Virus record (IMG/VR): IMGVR_UViG_3300009170_000014
Coordinates: 1-34,612 of that record
Source: a virus
DNA length: 34,612 nt
Reading direction: 5' to 3' (one strand)
Made by a program: the position numbers and the translations under genes. Of the stretch, positions 8,587-16,398 are shown piece after piece (position 1 is the first letter of the stretch; the number at the start of each line of letters is the position of its first letter). The notes below the pieces were generated by a model. It saw only the letters and a program-made list of their open reading frames with translations, did not search any database and was not told the DNA's origin.

Positions 8587-9012
8587 TTAAGGCATAATGA
8601 TAGAAGGCTTAGGAGCCTCAACAACAGCACCAATAAAGTGCTGCATATAATCAACTTTATCTGCATTTACTGCAAAGAACTGTACAAAAGCAATGATTTC
8701 TGCTTGATCTAAGATGAAATATTTCTGAAGTTGTTCAGCAAGTTTTCTTTCTTGCTTGATAACAGTTTTTTCACCAGTCTCAGGATCTTCCTTTGGAGAT
8801 TTTCTTAATTCTGGATCACCATTTTCATTAACTTTAGCAAACATAGCATACTCATTTCTCTTATATGTAGAAGTAATTTCTAAAGCTTTTTTGTCTTTAT
8901 TATACACTACATCTAAGTAAGGAGAATCATTACTTGCTGGAATCATTCTGAAAGTATTTTCATCAGGTGACCAGGGAGCTGTTACTAACAGCATTGTTTT
9001 TAAGTTTGTCAT
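8587..9012 (-). CDS. Conserved hypothetical protein (141 aa), probably highly expressed
   Basis: I do not recognise a domain. The protein begins MTNLKTMLLVTAPWSPDEN, has a central strand-rich part (YLDVVYNKDKKALEITSTYK), a charged lysine-rich loop (residues 65-85) and a helical, hydrophobic C-terminal part (AEIIAFVQFFAVNADKVDYM) that ends APKPSIIMP. It has a strong terminator directly after it and a candidate host-type promoter directly before it, so it can be made as a single-gene message. Sitting between polymerase and exonuclease, it may be a processivity or DNA-binding factor, but nothing in the sequence proves this. Confidence 0.75.
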   Translation of the reverse strand: MTNLKTMLLVTAPWSPDENTFRMIPASNDSPYLDVVYNKDKKALEITSTYKRNEYAMFAKVNENGDPELRKSPKEDPETGEKTVIKQERKLAEQLQKYFILDQAEIIAFVQFFAVNADKVDYMQHFIGAVVEAPKPSIIMP

Positions 9013-9035
9013 TTTCTAGTTGGTTTTAATTTTCA

Positions 9036-9067
9036 CAAATTAAGTCAATTTTGAGTTAAATTCCAAA
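9036..9067 (-). promoter_or_regulatory. Candidate Bacteroidota-type promoter for the 141-aa gene
   Basis: Reading the minus strand, TTTG (9067-9064) is followed after 20 nt by TTAATTTG (9043-9036). The Bacteroidota housekeeping consensus is TTTG, 19-21 nt, TAnnTTTG, so only one base of the -7 box differs. The predicted start would lie about 15 nt before the ATG at 9012. It overlaps the end of the upstream gene. AT-rich DNA makes chance matches possible. Confidence 0.45.
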
Positions 9068-9606
9068 TTTTTTATACAAGTTTTAAGAGTTTCTGTATTA
9101 AAGTTCACATGAGAACATAATTCTCCTACTTCCATTAACAAGGATTCTTTTACTCCCATCATCTCTGAATACATTTTGTAATACTTTTCAGGATTCATAT
9201 AACTTTCAATATAAGCAAAGTTTGAGTCCTTTTTACCATAAAAGTTTTCTATTTTTCTCTTATAGTTAGGACTAAGCTTTGAATATTTGCCAGCTCTTAT
9301 GTTATCCCAGTCTTCTGCATGAGGATTAAAGTCAAATACATAAACTCCTTTATTATCTTCAACTTGTTTGAAGTCATAAAAGAGCTTGTTACCTAACAAT
9401 TTTTCTTTTTCAAAAACTGTAAACTCTGAATCATCTCTAAGATGATAATGACAGATTAATTTTCTGTCACATAAACTATACTGGTTTTCCCAGCTCAGAT
9501 AAGTTTCAATAGGGGTAACACTTGCTCCCCTCTTTATTTCCAGGATAGGATACATAAATATCCTACTCTTCTGAAAATAGTCTTTATACAATGATGTTAT
9601 GGCCAT
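9040..9606 (-). CDS. Conserved hypothetical protein (188 aa)
   Basis: The N-terminal half reads as a compact globular domain with segments such as SRIFMYPILEIKRGASVTP, YLSWENQYSLCDRKLICHYH and KLFYDFKQVEDNKGVYVFDF. The C-terminal half is helical and charged (YSKLSPNYKRKIENFYGK). I recall similar proteins in crAss-like and related Bacteroidota phages, always beside replication genes, without known function. It lies 12 nt downstream of the PD-(D/E)XK nuclease. No membrane segment or catalytic motif is visible. Confidence 0.75.
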   Translation of the reverse strand: MAITSLYKDYFQKSRIFMYPILEIKRGASVTPIETYLSWENQYSLCDRKLICHYHLRDDSEFTVFEKEKLLGNKLFYDFKQVEDNKGVYVFDFNPHAEDWDNIRAGKYSKLSPNYKRKIENFYGKKDSNFAYIESYMNPEKYYKMYSEMMGVKESLLMEVGELCSHVNFNTETLKTCIKNLEFNSKLT

Positions 9607-9618
9607 ATAATTATAAAT

Positions 9619-10647
9619 TTACAAAATTACTTGACTTGCTGCAAATTTGTATGGTAAACTATAATTATTATTCTTGTAGTGCCAGTTAGCTTCAATTAAT
9701 TTATCAACTAATACAGTATCCCATAAGGCCAGTGTTTCAGAAGATACTTCAAAACAATACACTTGATTATATTTATCAATAACAATAAAGTTAAAGATAA
9801 CTTTCCAATCAGAAGTAATAATATGTTTATATACATCTTTGACAAGTCGGGTGTAAATAGCTGCTTGGACATTGTAGTTGTAGAACTGTATTGTTTCTGG
9901 GAAGTCTGTAATAGTCTTACCAGTTGTCTTTAAGTCATTGATGTAAATAATTTTCTTATCATTATTGATTTGAATACTATCTGCAATTCCCTTTAGACCA
10001 ATGTTTTCTATTCCTGCAGTGTCTGAAGACAAAGCTATTTCATTAAACATGTCTATGTTTTCCATCTCTGTGTTATATAACCCTAGTAATTCACAAACCT
10101 TTTTGTCTGCTCTTAGTAAAGTTACTGCCTCATTGCATCTTTGTAATGTTTCACTATCTATTAGGTCCCTATTCCCTTTAGATTTTAAAAATTCAAAGTA
10201 GCTGATTGTTTCCTCTGTGATGATTTTTGATAACCTCTGGTCATCAGTCTTTAAGGATTGGTGTAAGTTGATCTCTTTGAGTATTTCTAAAACTTCTGCA
10301 CCTAAATCAGCTAGTGTAAGTTCTGTAGCTGGCTGTGGATCCATAGATTTTAAAATGCTATGTACTTTATCTATAACTATTCTTGAGTTGCCTGTTGGGA
10401 GATTTGATGGTAAAAGTACAAAATTATCTTCAAACTCATGATTATTTAATATCAAACAGTGAATAACTTTTCCATCAATAAGATGTGAGTCAATTCTATC
10501 TTCTCTTTGATTGAGAACATAGTGATTATAATACATCTTTGGAGAGAATAAAAGCTTATTTAAGCCTGAATAACTTAATACAAAAGGCTTTTCATAAAAC
10601 TCTTTCTCTAACTCAGCAATTGTTTTTTTAGATTTAGTATCTATCAT
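9619..10647 (-). CDS. PD-(D/E)XK exonuclease, RecE/Cas4-like
   Basis: The 342-aa protein shows the RecB-like nuclease core: SYSGLNKLLFSPKMYYNHY at 25-43, a conserved GKVIHCLIL with H63, GIADSIQ with D223, YINDLKTTG with D238 and K240 (the DxK motif), and QAAIYTRL with Q261 and Y265 (QxxxY). This set of H, D, DxK and QxxxY marks phage exodeoxyribonuclease VIII-like enzymes, which resect double-stranded ends to leave single strands. The RecT-like annealing protein at 18160-18789 is the natural partner. The start overlaps the upstream gene's stop by 4 nt (ATGA type), so the two are coupled. Confidence 0.82.
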   Translation of the reverse strand: MIDTKSKKTIAELEKEFYEKPFVLSYSGLNKLLFSPKMYYNHYVLNQREDRIDSHLIDGKVIHCLILNNHEFEDNFVLLPSNLPTGNSRIVIDKVHSILKSMDPQPATELTLADLGAEVLEILKEINLHQSLKTDDQRLSKIITEETISYFEFLKSKGNRDLIDSETLQRCNEAVTLLRADKKVCELLGLYNTEMENIDMFNEIALSSDTAGIENIGLKGIADSIQINNDKKIIYINDLKTTGKTITDFPETIQFYNYNVQAAIYTRLVKDVYKHIITSDWKVIFNFIVIDKYNQVYCFEVSSETLALWDTVLVDKLIEANWHYKNNNYSLPYKFAASQVIL

Positions 10648-11828
10648 AGGTCTGTTATTGGTTTTTCTTCAATTAATTCTGGTACAACAATTTGAGCCTG
10701 CTTATTAAACTCCATTAACTTCTTAATGTCATCTGCAGGTTCTACATTAGTCATTTTAAAGTATGTGCTATCACCATGATCATTAACATATTCTATAGCT
10801 TCAGGTAAAATTAAAGCCATATTTTCATATGTCATTATATTTTTATCTACAAGTTTATATACAATATCATCATAAGATACTTCACTATAATTTATATTAA
10901 CATCAAAAAACTTTAATAAACTTTTAAAGTTTATATGATTTTTCATATCTGAGTTAGCCATATGTCTTCTATGCTCTTTCATTAGTAGTAATAAATAAAC
11001 AGCTGATTTTAAATAATTACAATTGGCCATTGATTCCATAGCTACTTTATGATTATCCCTATCAGAACTTTCAAATAAGTTTTTTACACCTTCATAGATT
11101 TCTTGATCCATTATAAGTTCAGCATTTAATAAAGATGCTAAAGCAGATTCATCATATACATTACCATGAGTCAGTAAGTTATTATAAAGAACCTCTTTTT
11201 CAGGACTTTCAAACTCATAAAGAGTCATATCAAAAGCTTCAACTAATTCTTTCTGATCATCAGTAAGAGGTAAGTCATCACCATTAGCATCTTCTCTAAC
11301 AAGATCTTGTTCATCCATAAAATCATATACAGGGCCATTAAAAGCACCAGCTGATTTTATAGCACTTTTTACACTATAAGATGTTATAACAAAATCAGCT
11401 TCTGTACTTTCAATATCTTCAATTAATTTAATAATTTGCTGTAAATGCTCACTAGAACATCTTACTTTAGTTGCAGCAAGATACTTTAACATTGCTTTTT
11501 TTGTAATACAGTCTGTATTATAAAGTTTTTCAATAAGCTCTGTGTCTATATTTTCTTTATTAGTAAACCAGATATTAGCTTTTTCTTTAAACTTTACTAC
11601 AGCTGTATCAGTAGATTCACAAAAAGATTTTACTTTAAATCTTGGAATATTACAATTAGGAAATATAAAAAGCTTATCCTTAGCTGCAGGAACATAAAGT
11701 CCTTTAAGAATACTTAAAGGTGAATAAGTACTAAATACTCCTCTAATATCATATTTTAACTCTGAATTATAACTACTATTTTTTATTGGCAGTCTTTCTA
11801 TACAGACTGCTGTTTGTTTATTTACCAT
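10644..11828 (-). CDS. Conserved hypothetical replication-region protein (394 aa)
   Basis: No known domain is recognised. The first 150 residues are mixed strands and helices (for example LKGLYVPAAKDKLFIFPNCN); the middle (170-260) is acidic with repeated D and E clusters; the last part is helical (KSAVYLLLLMKEHRRHM at about 280-296), ending in a proline- and glutamate-containing tail. It overlaps the 160-aa gene by 11 nt upstream and the nuclease by 4 nt downstream. Sitting between the MoxR/VWA pair and the nuclease, it may work with one of them, which is inference only. Confidence 0.75.
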   Translation of the reverse strand: MVNKQTAVCIERLPIKNSSYNSELKYDIRGVFSTYSPLSILKGLYVPAAKDKLFIFPNCNIPRFKVKSFCESTDTAVVKFKEKANIWFTNKENIDTELIEKLYNTDCITKKAMLKYLAATKVRCSSEHLQQIIKLIEDIESTEADFVITSYSVKSAIKSAGAFNGPVYDFMDEQDLVREDANGDDLPLTDDQKELVEAFDMTLYEFESPEKEVLYNNLLTHGNVYDESALASLLNAELIMDQEIYEGVKNLFESSDRDNHKVAMESMANCNYLKSAVYLLLLMKEHRRHMANSDMKNHINFKSLLKFFDVNINYSEVSYDDIVYKLVDKNIMTYENMALILPEAIEYVNDHGDSTYFKMTNVEPADDIKKLMEFNKQAQIVVPELIEEKPITDL

Positions 11829-12300
11829 AGGTTTCTATATTAATTGGTTCAACATTTAAAGCTAAGTGCTTGTATTCTTCTTTTATTGTCAATGTTACAT
11901 TATAGTATTTATTTCTACATTGGCCAATAGTTCCAGAAATTATATCTTTTTCTAATTTTTGAAAAATTTCAGGAGTATTCCATCCTTGAGTAGTTAAGAA
12001 CTCAGAAAAAGTTCTTGATCCTTTTTGACTAATAAAGAATAATCTTGATTGGTCTCTAAAGTTTCTACTAGCTTTTGTTCTTAAATTTACCATTAAACTT
12101 GGATATACAGATCTAGCTAATTGCCAGATATAATAAATTGATTTTTCTACATCACAAGTGTTTAATATTAACTGACCCATCTTATGATCAGCTGTATCAT
12201 TACTTTTAAACATTTTGTATAGTACTTTTGTAGATTCTTCATCTAATATAACAGCCTCCCCATTTGTAGGAGAAGCTGTCATTGTTTGTGTGTTGTCCAT
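11818..12300 (-). CDS. Hypothetical protein (160 aa) downstream of the MoxR gene
   Basis: The protein has a polar N-terminus, then a helical core (STKVLYKMFKSNDTADHKMG, SIYYIWQLARSVYPSLMVNL) and a basic segment RTKASRNFRDQSRLFFIS that could bind nucleic acid. No family is recognised. Its leader (12301-12314) is identical over 14 nt to the leader of the MoxR gene, so both may be translated with the same strength. It overlaps the 394-aa gene downstream by 11 nt. Confidence 0.72.
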   Translation of the reverse strand: MDNTQTMTASPTNGEAVILDEESTKVLYKMFKSNDTADHKMGQLILNTCDVEKSIYYIWQLARSVYPSLMVNLRTKASRNFRDQSRLFFISQKGSRTFSEFLTTQGWNTPEIFQKLEKDIISGTIGQCRNKYYNVTLTIKEEYKHLALNVEPINIETYGK

Positions 12301-12314
12301 ATATTTTTATTTTG
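12301..12314 (-). promoter_or_regulatory. A/T-rich translation leader, copy 1
   Basis: On the coding strand the 14 nt directly before the ATG read CAAAATAAAAATAT. The same 14 nt precede the MoxR gene (13504-13517). There is no GGAGG; an A-rich leader of this sort is normal for Bacteroidota genes, where Shine-Dalgarno pairing is weak. Confidence 0.5.
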
Positions 12315-12315
12315 C

Positions 12316-13503
12316 CTACTTCATTGCCATCTTGACAACTTCTGCATTAAGCATTAACTTTTGAAATTTAGCTTTATTGCTATTGATTACTTTCTTTACA
12401 ATGATATATTTCAAGTCATTAGTAAATACTTCACCAGTACAAAACTTGATTAATCTTTCTGTAACTGCCGGGGTAATTGTGTTACCTTCTGCATAGTTAC
12501 AAGTAAAGTTAATTAACCTTGTTACTAATACACTTGCAATATCAGCTCTATAGTCATTACCTACACCAATACAACCATTTAATTCACCAATGATATGAGA
12601 TTCATTTTGGTGTAATAACATGTCTTTAGGAGTTACTAACTTATCTAATTTATTATTAATAAATGTAGTAAAGAAAGTACTAAAAGTTGGATTAGTAGTA
12701 GCCTCACCTAATTGTTGAATCAATGGTAATTGATCAGCAAAATTATCAATAGACATTAAAGAGTTAAAGAACATAGTTACAGTTCTTGCATTGATATCTT
12801 CAGCATCCATTAACTCTGGGTGTAATAACAAGAAGTTGATACATCTTGAATCAATACCAGTTTTCTCTGCATATCTAGCCCATACATTAACATCAAACTT
12901 ATAGTTTACATTAATTACACGAGTCTTTTGAGCACCATCCATTGCTGATACAGAATAGTTTCCATTATCAGGATTAGAAGTTAAGATGATCATAGATCCT
13001 ACAGGTAAACACCAGTTATTATAACATTGAGTTTCTAATAAAGTCATAGTAGCTTGAATAAACTTTTCACTTGCTCTAGAATAATCATCTAATAATAAGA
13101 TCATTGGTTGTTCTTTACCATTAATCCATTCTGGAGAAGCATGAGTCATTCTGATCTTTCCTGATGGTTTAAGACCTGCAGTAATATATTGAGGAATTGC
13201 TCCTTCTACTACCCAGCGGTTAGTACCATCTTTAGCAATCATTTCATGTTCTTTACATGGATATCCTACTAGATCTGACACATCTTCTAACTCTGCTAAA
13301 TTCTTTCTAACTAATTCCATTCCTAGTTCATTAGCTAATTGTAAAATAGTAGAAGTCTTACCTCCACCAGCTTCACCTTCAATGTTTACTGCTTGTACAG
13401 CTAAACCTTTTTCAGATAATACTTTGTTATTGTTATAAATATAAGTTAAGAATGATTTTAATTCTTCTGAGTTTAAGCTAATTTTATTACTTGTTGTTGA
13501 CAT
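12316..13503 (-). CDS. MoxR-family AAA+ ATPase
   Basis: The 395-aa protein has a Walker A GEAGGGKT at 43-50, Walker B MILLLDDYSRAS with D139 and D140, a sensor-1 TSNPDN with N177, and ELEDVSDLVGYP at 71-82 typical of MoxR-type ATPases. The Walker B second acid is Asp instead of the usual Glu, so hydrolysis may be slow or altered. MoxR ATPases act as chaperones that remodel a partner carrying a VWA domain, and that partner is encoded 18 nt upstream (13522-14736). The ATPase reads as the second gene of the pair. It ends in TAG. Its role in a phage replication operon is unknown; maturation of a replication or virion complex is possible. Confidence 0.87.
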   Translation of the reverse strand: MSTTSNKISLNSEELKSFLTYIYNNNKVLSEKGLAVQAVNIEGEAGGGKTSTILQLANELGMELVRKNLAELEDVSDLVGYPCKEHEMIAKDGTNRWVVEGAIPQYITAGLKPSGKIRMTHASPEWINGKEQPMILLLDDYSRASEKFIQATMTLLETQCYNNWCLPVGSMIILTSNPDNGNYSVSAMDGAQKTRVINVNYKFDVNVWARYAEKTGIDSRCINFLLLHPELMDAEDINARTVTMFFNSLMSIDNFADQLPLIQQLGEATTNPTFSTFFTTFINNKLDKLVTPKDMLLHQNESHIIGELNGCIGVGNDYRADIASVLVTRLINFTCNYAEGNTITPAVTERLIKFCTGEVFTNDLKYIIVKKVINSNKAKFQKLMLNAEVVKMAMK

Positions 13504-13517
13504 ATATTTTTATTTTG
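13504..13517 (-). promoter_or_regulatory. A/T-rich translation leader, copy 2
   Basis: The 14 nt before the MoxR ATG are CAAAATAAAAATAT on the coding strand, identical to the leader of the 160-aa gene downstream at 12301-12314. No Shine-Dalgarno sequence is visible. Confidence 0.5.
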
Positions 13518-13521
13518 AATA

Positions 13522-14736
13522 TTAATTTAATTTAATTTGTAGACCTTTTAAGTCTGAATTAAGCTCAGACTGAGATGATATAACCCATAATACAGGACCT
13601 CTACACTTTTCTGGTGCAGGTGCTTCTCCATCAGTAAGATAGATCAAGCAGTTATATTTCTTTTTGTTTGCATCATAGTAATCTGTTACTGGATGAAAAC
13701 TGGTACCACCTCTACCATGAATTTCAAAATCCTTCTTAGGATCAAATTTCCCTATATGAGAAATTGCAGTATCACATTGTACAATAGTTACTTCTGTACC
13801 AGATCTACTAATGTGATGTATTTCATGCAAAAATTCTATAAGTTCATTTGTGCTTACTGAACCTGATGTATCTACAGCTACTAGGATATGTCTTTTTTCT
13901 TTATGCTTTAATCCTGGATTTTCAATAAATCTAAAATTAGGCTTTTGTCTTGACATCTTAGTAAATGTCTTAACTGATCCACCAACAAATCTTCTTACAT
14001 AAGCTCTCCAATTAAACTTTGGAGGATTAAGTTTAGAAATTTTATCAATGATTTCAGCCATTTCACCAGGAATAACTCCTCTGGATTTTGTTACTTGATC
14101 TACAACTTCTTTCAGTATATGCTCTGTTTGTGTTTTAATCAACTTCTTAGTTGCTTCATCTAGATTGTCAAACTCTTCCCATGTTCCATGATCAGGTAAT
14201 TTAACTTCAACTTCTCCTTGTCCATTAATAGATACAGTGATTCCACCTTCTCCTTTTTCATTACATTCAATCATCTTATCCAAATTAGGACATGTACCTG
14301 GATTCTCTTTAGCTTCTATCAACTTATCATAATAATACTTAGTACCTTTCTTAAGTTCTAAGTTTAATTCTGGATATACTTCAGGAAGTTGTGGCCCAGG
14401 TGGTAAGAAGATACTATCAATATATTGATTAATCTCAATATCCATAGCAATATTAGCTATCATTTTATCACTTAAGTGATCATAATCTGTGACATGAAAG
14501 AAAGCAATATGTAAAATCTCATGCTTTAATAATCCTATTCTTTGATCTGGAGTTAGTTTATCCCAGAATTCTTCATTGAGATATAATTGATAGTTAATTC
14601 CTAGTCTACTTACACCAGCTGTAGGTACTTTTGTACTCCATTGCTTATTAAGCATAATAAGAAAGAGACCATAAAAGGCCTCCTTTAACATCAAATCTTT
14701 ACTAGCCTTAGCTAGTTCTTCACTTTTGTTTTTCAT
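13522..14736 (-). CDS. Zincin-like metallopeptidase plus VWA domain protein (MoxR partner)
   Basis: The 404-aa protein joins two parts. At the N-terminus LLKHEILHIAFFHVT holds a zinc-type HExxH (H72, E73, H76), followed by NIAMDIEINQYI, the layout of the DUF2201 putative metallopeptidase domain. At the C-terminus there is a VWA domain with an intact MIDAS: ILVAVDTSGSVS (D289, S291, S293), GRGGTSF (T345) and YLTDGEAP (D369). Such proteins occur in bacteria next to MoxR ATPases, as here. The VWA part binds a divalent metal and a protein partner; whether the HExxH part cleaves anything is not established. It overlaps the 151-aa gene upstream by 17 nt. Confidence 0.85.
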   Translation of the reverse strand: MKNKSEELAKASKDLMLKEAFYGLFLIMLNKQWSTKVPTAGVSRLGINYQLYLNEEFWDKLTPDQRIGLLKHEILHIAFFHVTDYDHLSDKMIANIAMDIEINQYIDSIFLPPGPQLPEVYPELNLELKKGTKYYYDKLIEAKENPGTCPNLDKMIECNEKGEGGITVSINGQGEVEVKLPDHGTWEEFDNLDEATKKLIKTQTEHILKEVVDQVTKSRGVIPGEMAEIIDKISKLNPPKFNWRAYVRRFVGGSVKTFTKMSRQKPNFRFIENPGLKHKEKRHILVAVDTSGSVSTNELIEFLHEIHHISRSGTEVTIVQCDTAISHIGKFDPKKDFEIHGRGGTSFHPVTDYYDANKKKYNCLIYLTDGEAPAPEKCRGPVLWVISSQSELNSDLKGLQIKLN

Positions 14737-15175
14737 CTTTTTTCTTTAAGGTTATTTCAATTTGTATATCATCAATAAATTCAAAATGAGTAGTAGACAT
14801 GCTATCTTTAAGAAATCTAGCAAAGTCTTTCATAAAAACTTTTAGATTTTCTTCTTTATTGTTTTGCTCTTTCATGATTCTCATTATATCATTATATCTA
14901 ATACTATTACTATCTTTAGAAATACCTAAAGATGCATGATATTTTAATACTTTAGAACAGTGTCCATGCCATAATCCAAAAGTTTTTAGATTATTCTTTC
15001 TTAAGAATAAAGTATAAATTAATGATTTTTTTTGGTCCATATTATTGATACACTCTAGTGCAACTACTTGATCTTCTTCTGTACCTTGTAACATTTCTGT
15101 TAAATTATCATAAGCTTCAGAATCAATAACTAATTTTTCTTTTAGTCTTCTATTTTTAGTGTTTTTATCATCCAT
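14720..15175 (-). CDS. Hypothetical protein (151 aa)
   Basis: A charged, mostly helical protein with a hydrophobic core segment (KSLIYTLFLRKNNLKTFGLW) and a lysine-rich end (EITLKKKDEKQK). I see no known motif. It overlaps the DUF6915-like gene by 34 nt at its start and the VWA gene by 17 nt at its end, so it is locked into the same operon. It could be a third member of the MoxR/VWA group, judged only from position. Confidence 0.68.
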   Translation of the reverse strand: MDDKNTKNRRLKEKLVIDSEAYDNLTEMLQGTEEDQVVALECINNMDQKKSLIYTLFLRKNNLKTFGLWHGHCSKVLKYHASLGISKDSNSIRYNDIMRIMKEQNNKEENLKVFMKDFARFLKDSMSTTHFEFIDDIQIEITLKKKDEKQK

Positions 15176-15489
15176 AAGGGTGTTGTTTTGTTTGATATAT
15201 TATCCAGCCATTCTTTAGCTGAAGGTATGTGATTGTTGCAATCTTCTTTGACATGTTGTTCTCCAATATATCTTATATATACTCTTTTGCCTATAGAGTT
15301 AATCATGAACTTTCCAAAGATTTCTTCTAATTGAAAGATACCTTCTGAGTGATGTCTAAACATTCTGTGATAAGAGTGACCTACCCAAGCTTTAGTTTCA
15401 TCAAACCATTCATGATATTGTAAATACTCTTCAGGTTCCCCTCCCCACTTTTTAGCAGAGGAGCGGCTATGGTCATATGGATGTGACAT
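15142..15489 (-). CDS. DUF6915-like conserved protein (115 aa)
   Basis: The protein reads SHPYDHSRSSAKKWGGEPEE, then YLQYHEWFDETKAWVGHSYH, RMFRHHSEGIFQLEEIFG, and near the end VYIRYIGEQHVKEDCNNHIP and AKEWLD. This series of conserved histidines, WFDE and RYIGEQHV matches the family I know as DUF6915, small proteins in phages and bacteria without proven function. The His-rich pattern suggests metal binding or an enzymatic fold. The start overlaps the preceding stop by one base (TAATG). Confidence 0.78.
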   Translation of the reverse strand: MSHPYDHSRSSAKKWGGEPEEYLQYHEWFDETKAWVGHSYHRMFRHHSEGIFQLEEIFGKFMINSIGKRVYIRYIGEQHVKEDCNNHIPSAKEWLDNISNKTTPLWMIKTLKIED

Positions 15490-15842
15490 TAATCTTCAAT
15501 TATATTACCTTCATGATTATGTGTACTATAACTTCTATATTCAATATTAACATCTATTTCATATTCTCCAGTTTTAGTATTTATACTTAAAGTACCATGT
15601 CCACCATCATTATTATACCAATCTTCTATCTTTCCTCCTTGAATTAAAGTATAACAATAATCATCTACATCACTATGAAGTTCTTTATTCTCTACAGCAA
15701 ATATATTATTAATTGTACAATCTGATACATGATAATTAATATTATCAATAGCTCCACTATCACCTCCACCAGAAAATTCTGCATATATGCTTACTATACC
15801 AAGATCTCTTAATCTTAGCATCAATTCTAATCCTGTTGCCAT
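15489..15842 (-). CDS. Conserved hypothetical protein (117 aa), DUF6878-like
   Basis: The N-terminal part has IYAEFSGGGDSGAIDNI, and the C-terminal part DWYNNDGGHGTLSINTKTG followed by a strand ending EYRSYS. The GDSG...WxNNDGGxGT pattern resembles DUF6878 proteins of phages and plasmids; no function is known to me. It shares a base with both neighbours (15489 and 15842), so translation is coupled across three genes. Confidence 0.65.
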   Translation of the reverse strand: MATGLELMLRLRDLGIVSIYAEFSGGGDSGAIDNINYHVSDCTINNIFAVENKELHSDVDDYCYTLIQGGKIEDWYNNDGGHGTLSINTKTGEYEIDVNIEYRSYSTHNHEGNIIED

Positions 15843-16264
15843 TATTTCTTTTGTTTGTAAAATCTGCCTAATATGTTGCCATTCAAGTACATATCATTTT
15901 CTAATACACCTAGTTCAAACTGATGTTTAACTTCTTGATAAGTTAATTCAGTTTTACTAAAGCATATCTTAAGGATAGTTCTTTGAATAAGCATACCATC
16001 TTTATGTGCTTTTTTGAGTACATCATTACTACTATAGTAGTTTTGATAAGCAGATTTGGTTACTACTTTGTATTTTTTAAGTCTCTTGTCTGTAGAGATA
16101 GCTTTCTTAGCAAGTTTGGTTTTAGTATTAGAAAAAAAGTTCTTCTTACCTATATAAGAATAAGATTTACCATCAAGTATAACAGACATTTGGTATATGA
16201 AACCTATTCCATTTTCTGGAATGTCATTATCTTCAAATACTCTTCCTTTATATATCCAACTCAT
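15842..16264 (-). CDS. GIY-YIG / Seg-like homing endonuclease
   Basis: The protein contains GIGFIYQMSV (19-28) and KSYSYIGKKNFFS (33-45), the paired strand motifs of GIY-YIG nucleases, followed by DKRLKKYKVVTKSAYQNYYS and NGNILGRFY at the end. This layout matches Seg-like free-standing endonucleases known from T4-like and crAss-like phages. In those, the enzyme nicks or cuts related phage DNA and promotes its own spread. The host position, directly downstream of the primase, and the length of 140 aa are usual. It overlaps the 45-aa gene by 4 nt (ATGA). Confidence 0.75.
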   Translation of the reverse strand: MSWIYKGRVFEDNDIPENGIGFIYQMSVILDGKSYSYIGKKNFFSNTKTKLAKKAISTDKRLKKYKVVTKSAYQNYYSSNDVLKKAHKDGMLIQRTILKICFSKTELTYQEVKHQFELGVLENDMYLNGNILGRFYKQKK

Positions 16265-16398
16265 GCTTTTAAGTTTTTTAACATTATTATTAGTTCTTTA
16301 TTAATAAGTCCATCTAGCTTTGAAAGTATTTCCATTTTAAGTTCATTGGTTAAGTCTTGTTGTTCTAATGTCATTAACCAATCTTGAAACTCATCCAT
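16261..16398 (-). CDS. 45-aa microprotein downstream of primase
   Basis: ATG at 16398-16396 lies inside the end of the primase gene (8-nt overlap) and the TGA at 16263-16261 overlaps the ATG of the endonuclease. The product is an amphipathic helical peptide (DEFQDWLMTLEQQDLTNELK, EILSKLDGLINKELIIMLK). No family is recognised. It fills the gap between two sure genes with coupled junctions at both ends, which is the main support. Confidence 0.6.
   Translation of the reverse strand: MDEFQDWLMTLEQQDLTNELKMEILSKLDGLINKELIIMLKNLKA

Noticed and set aside
10001-10441. Plus-strand frames at 10001-10201 and 10217-10441
   Set aside because: They are antisense to the PD-(D/E)XK nuclease and have serine- and leucine-rich compositions typical of shadow frames in AT-rich DNA.
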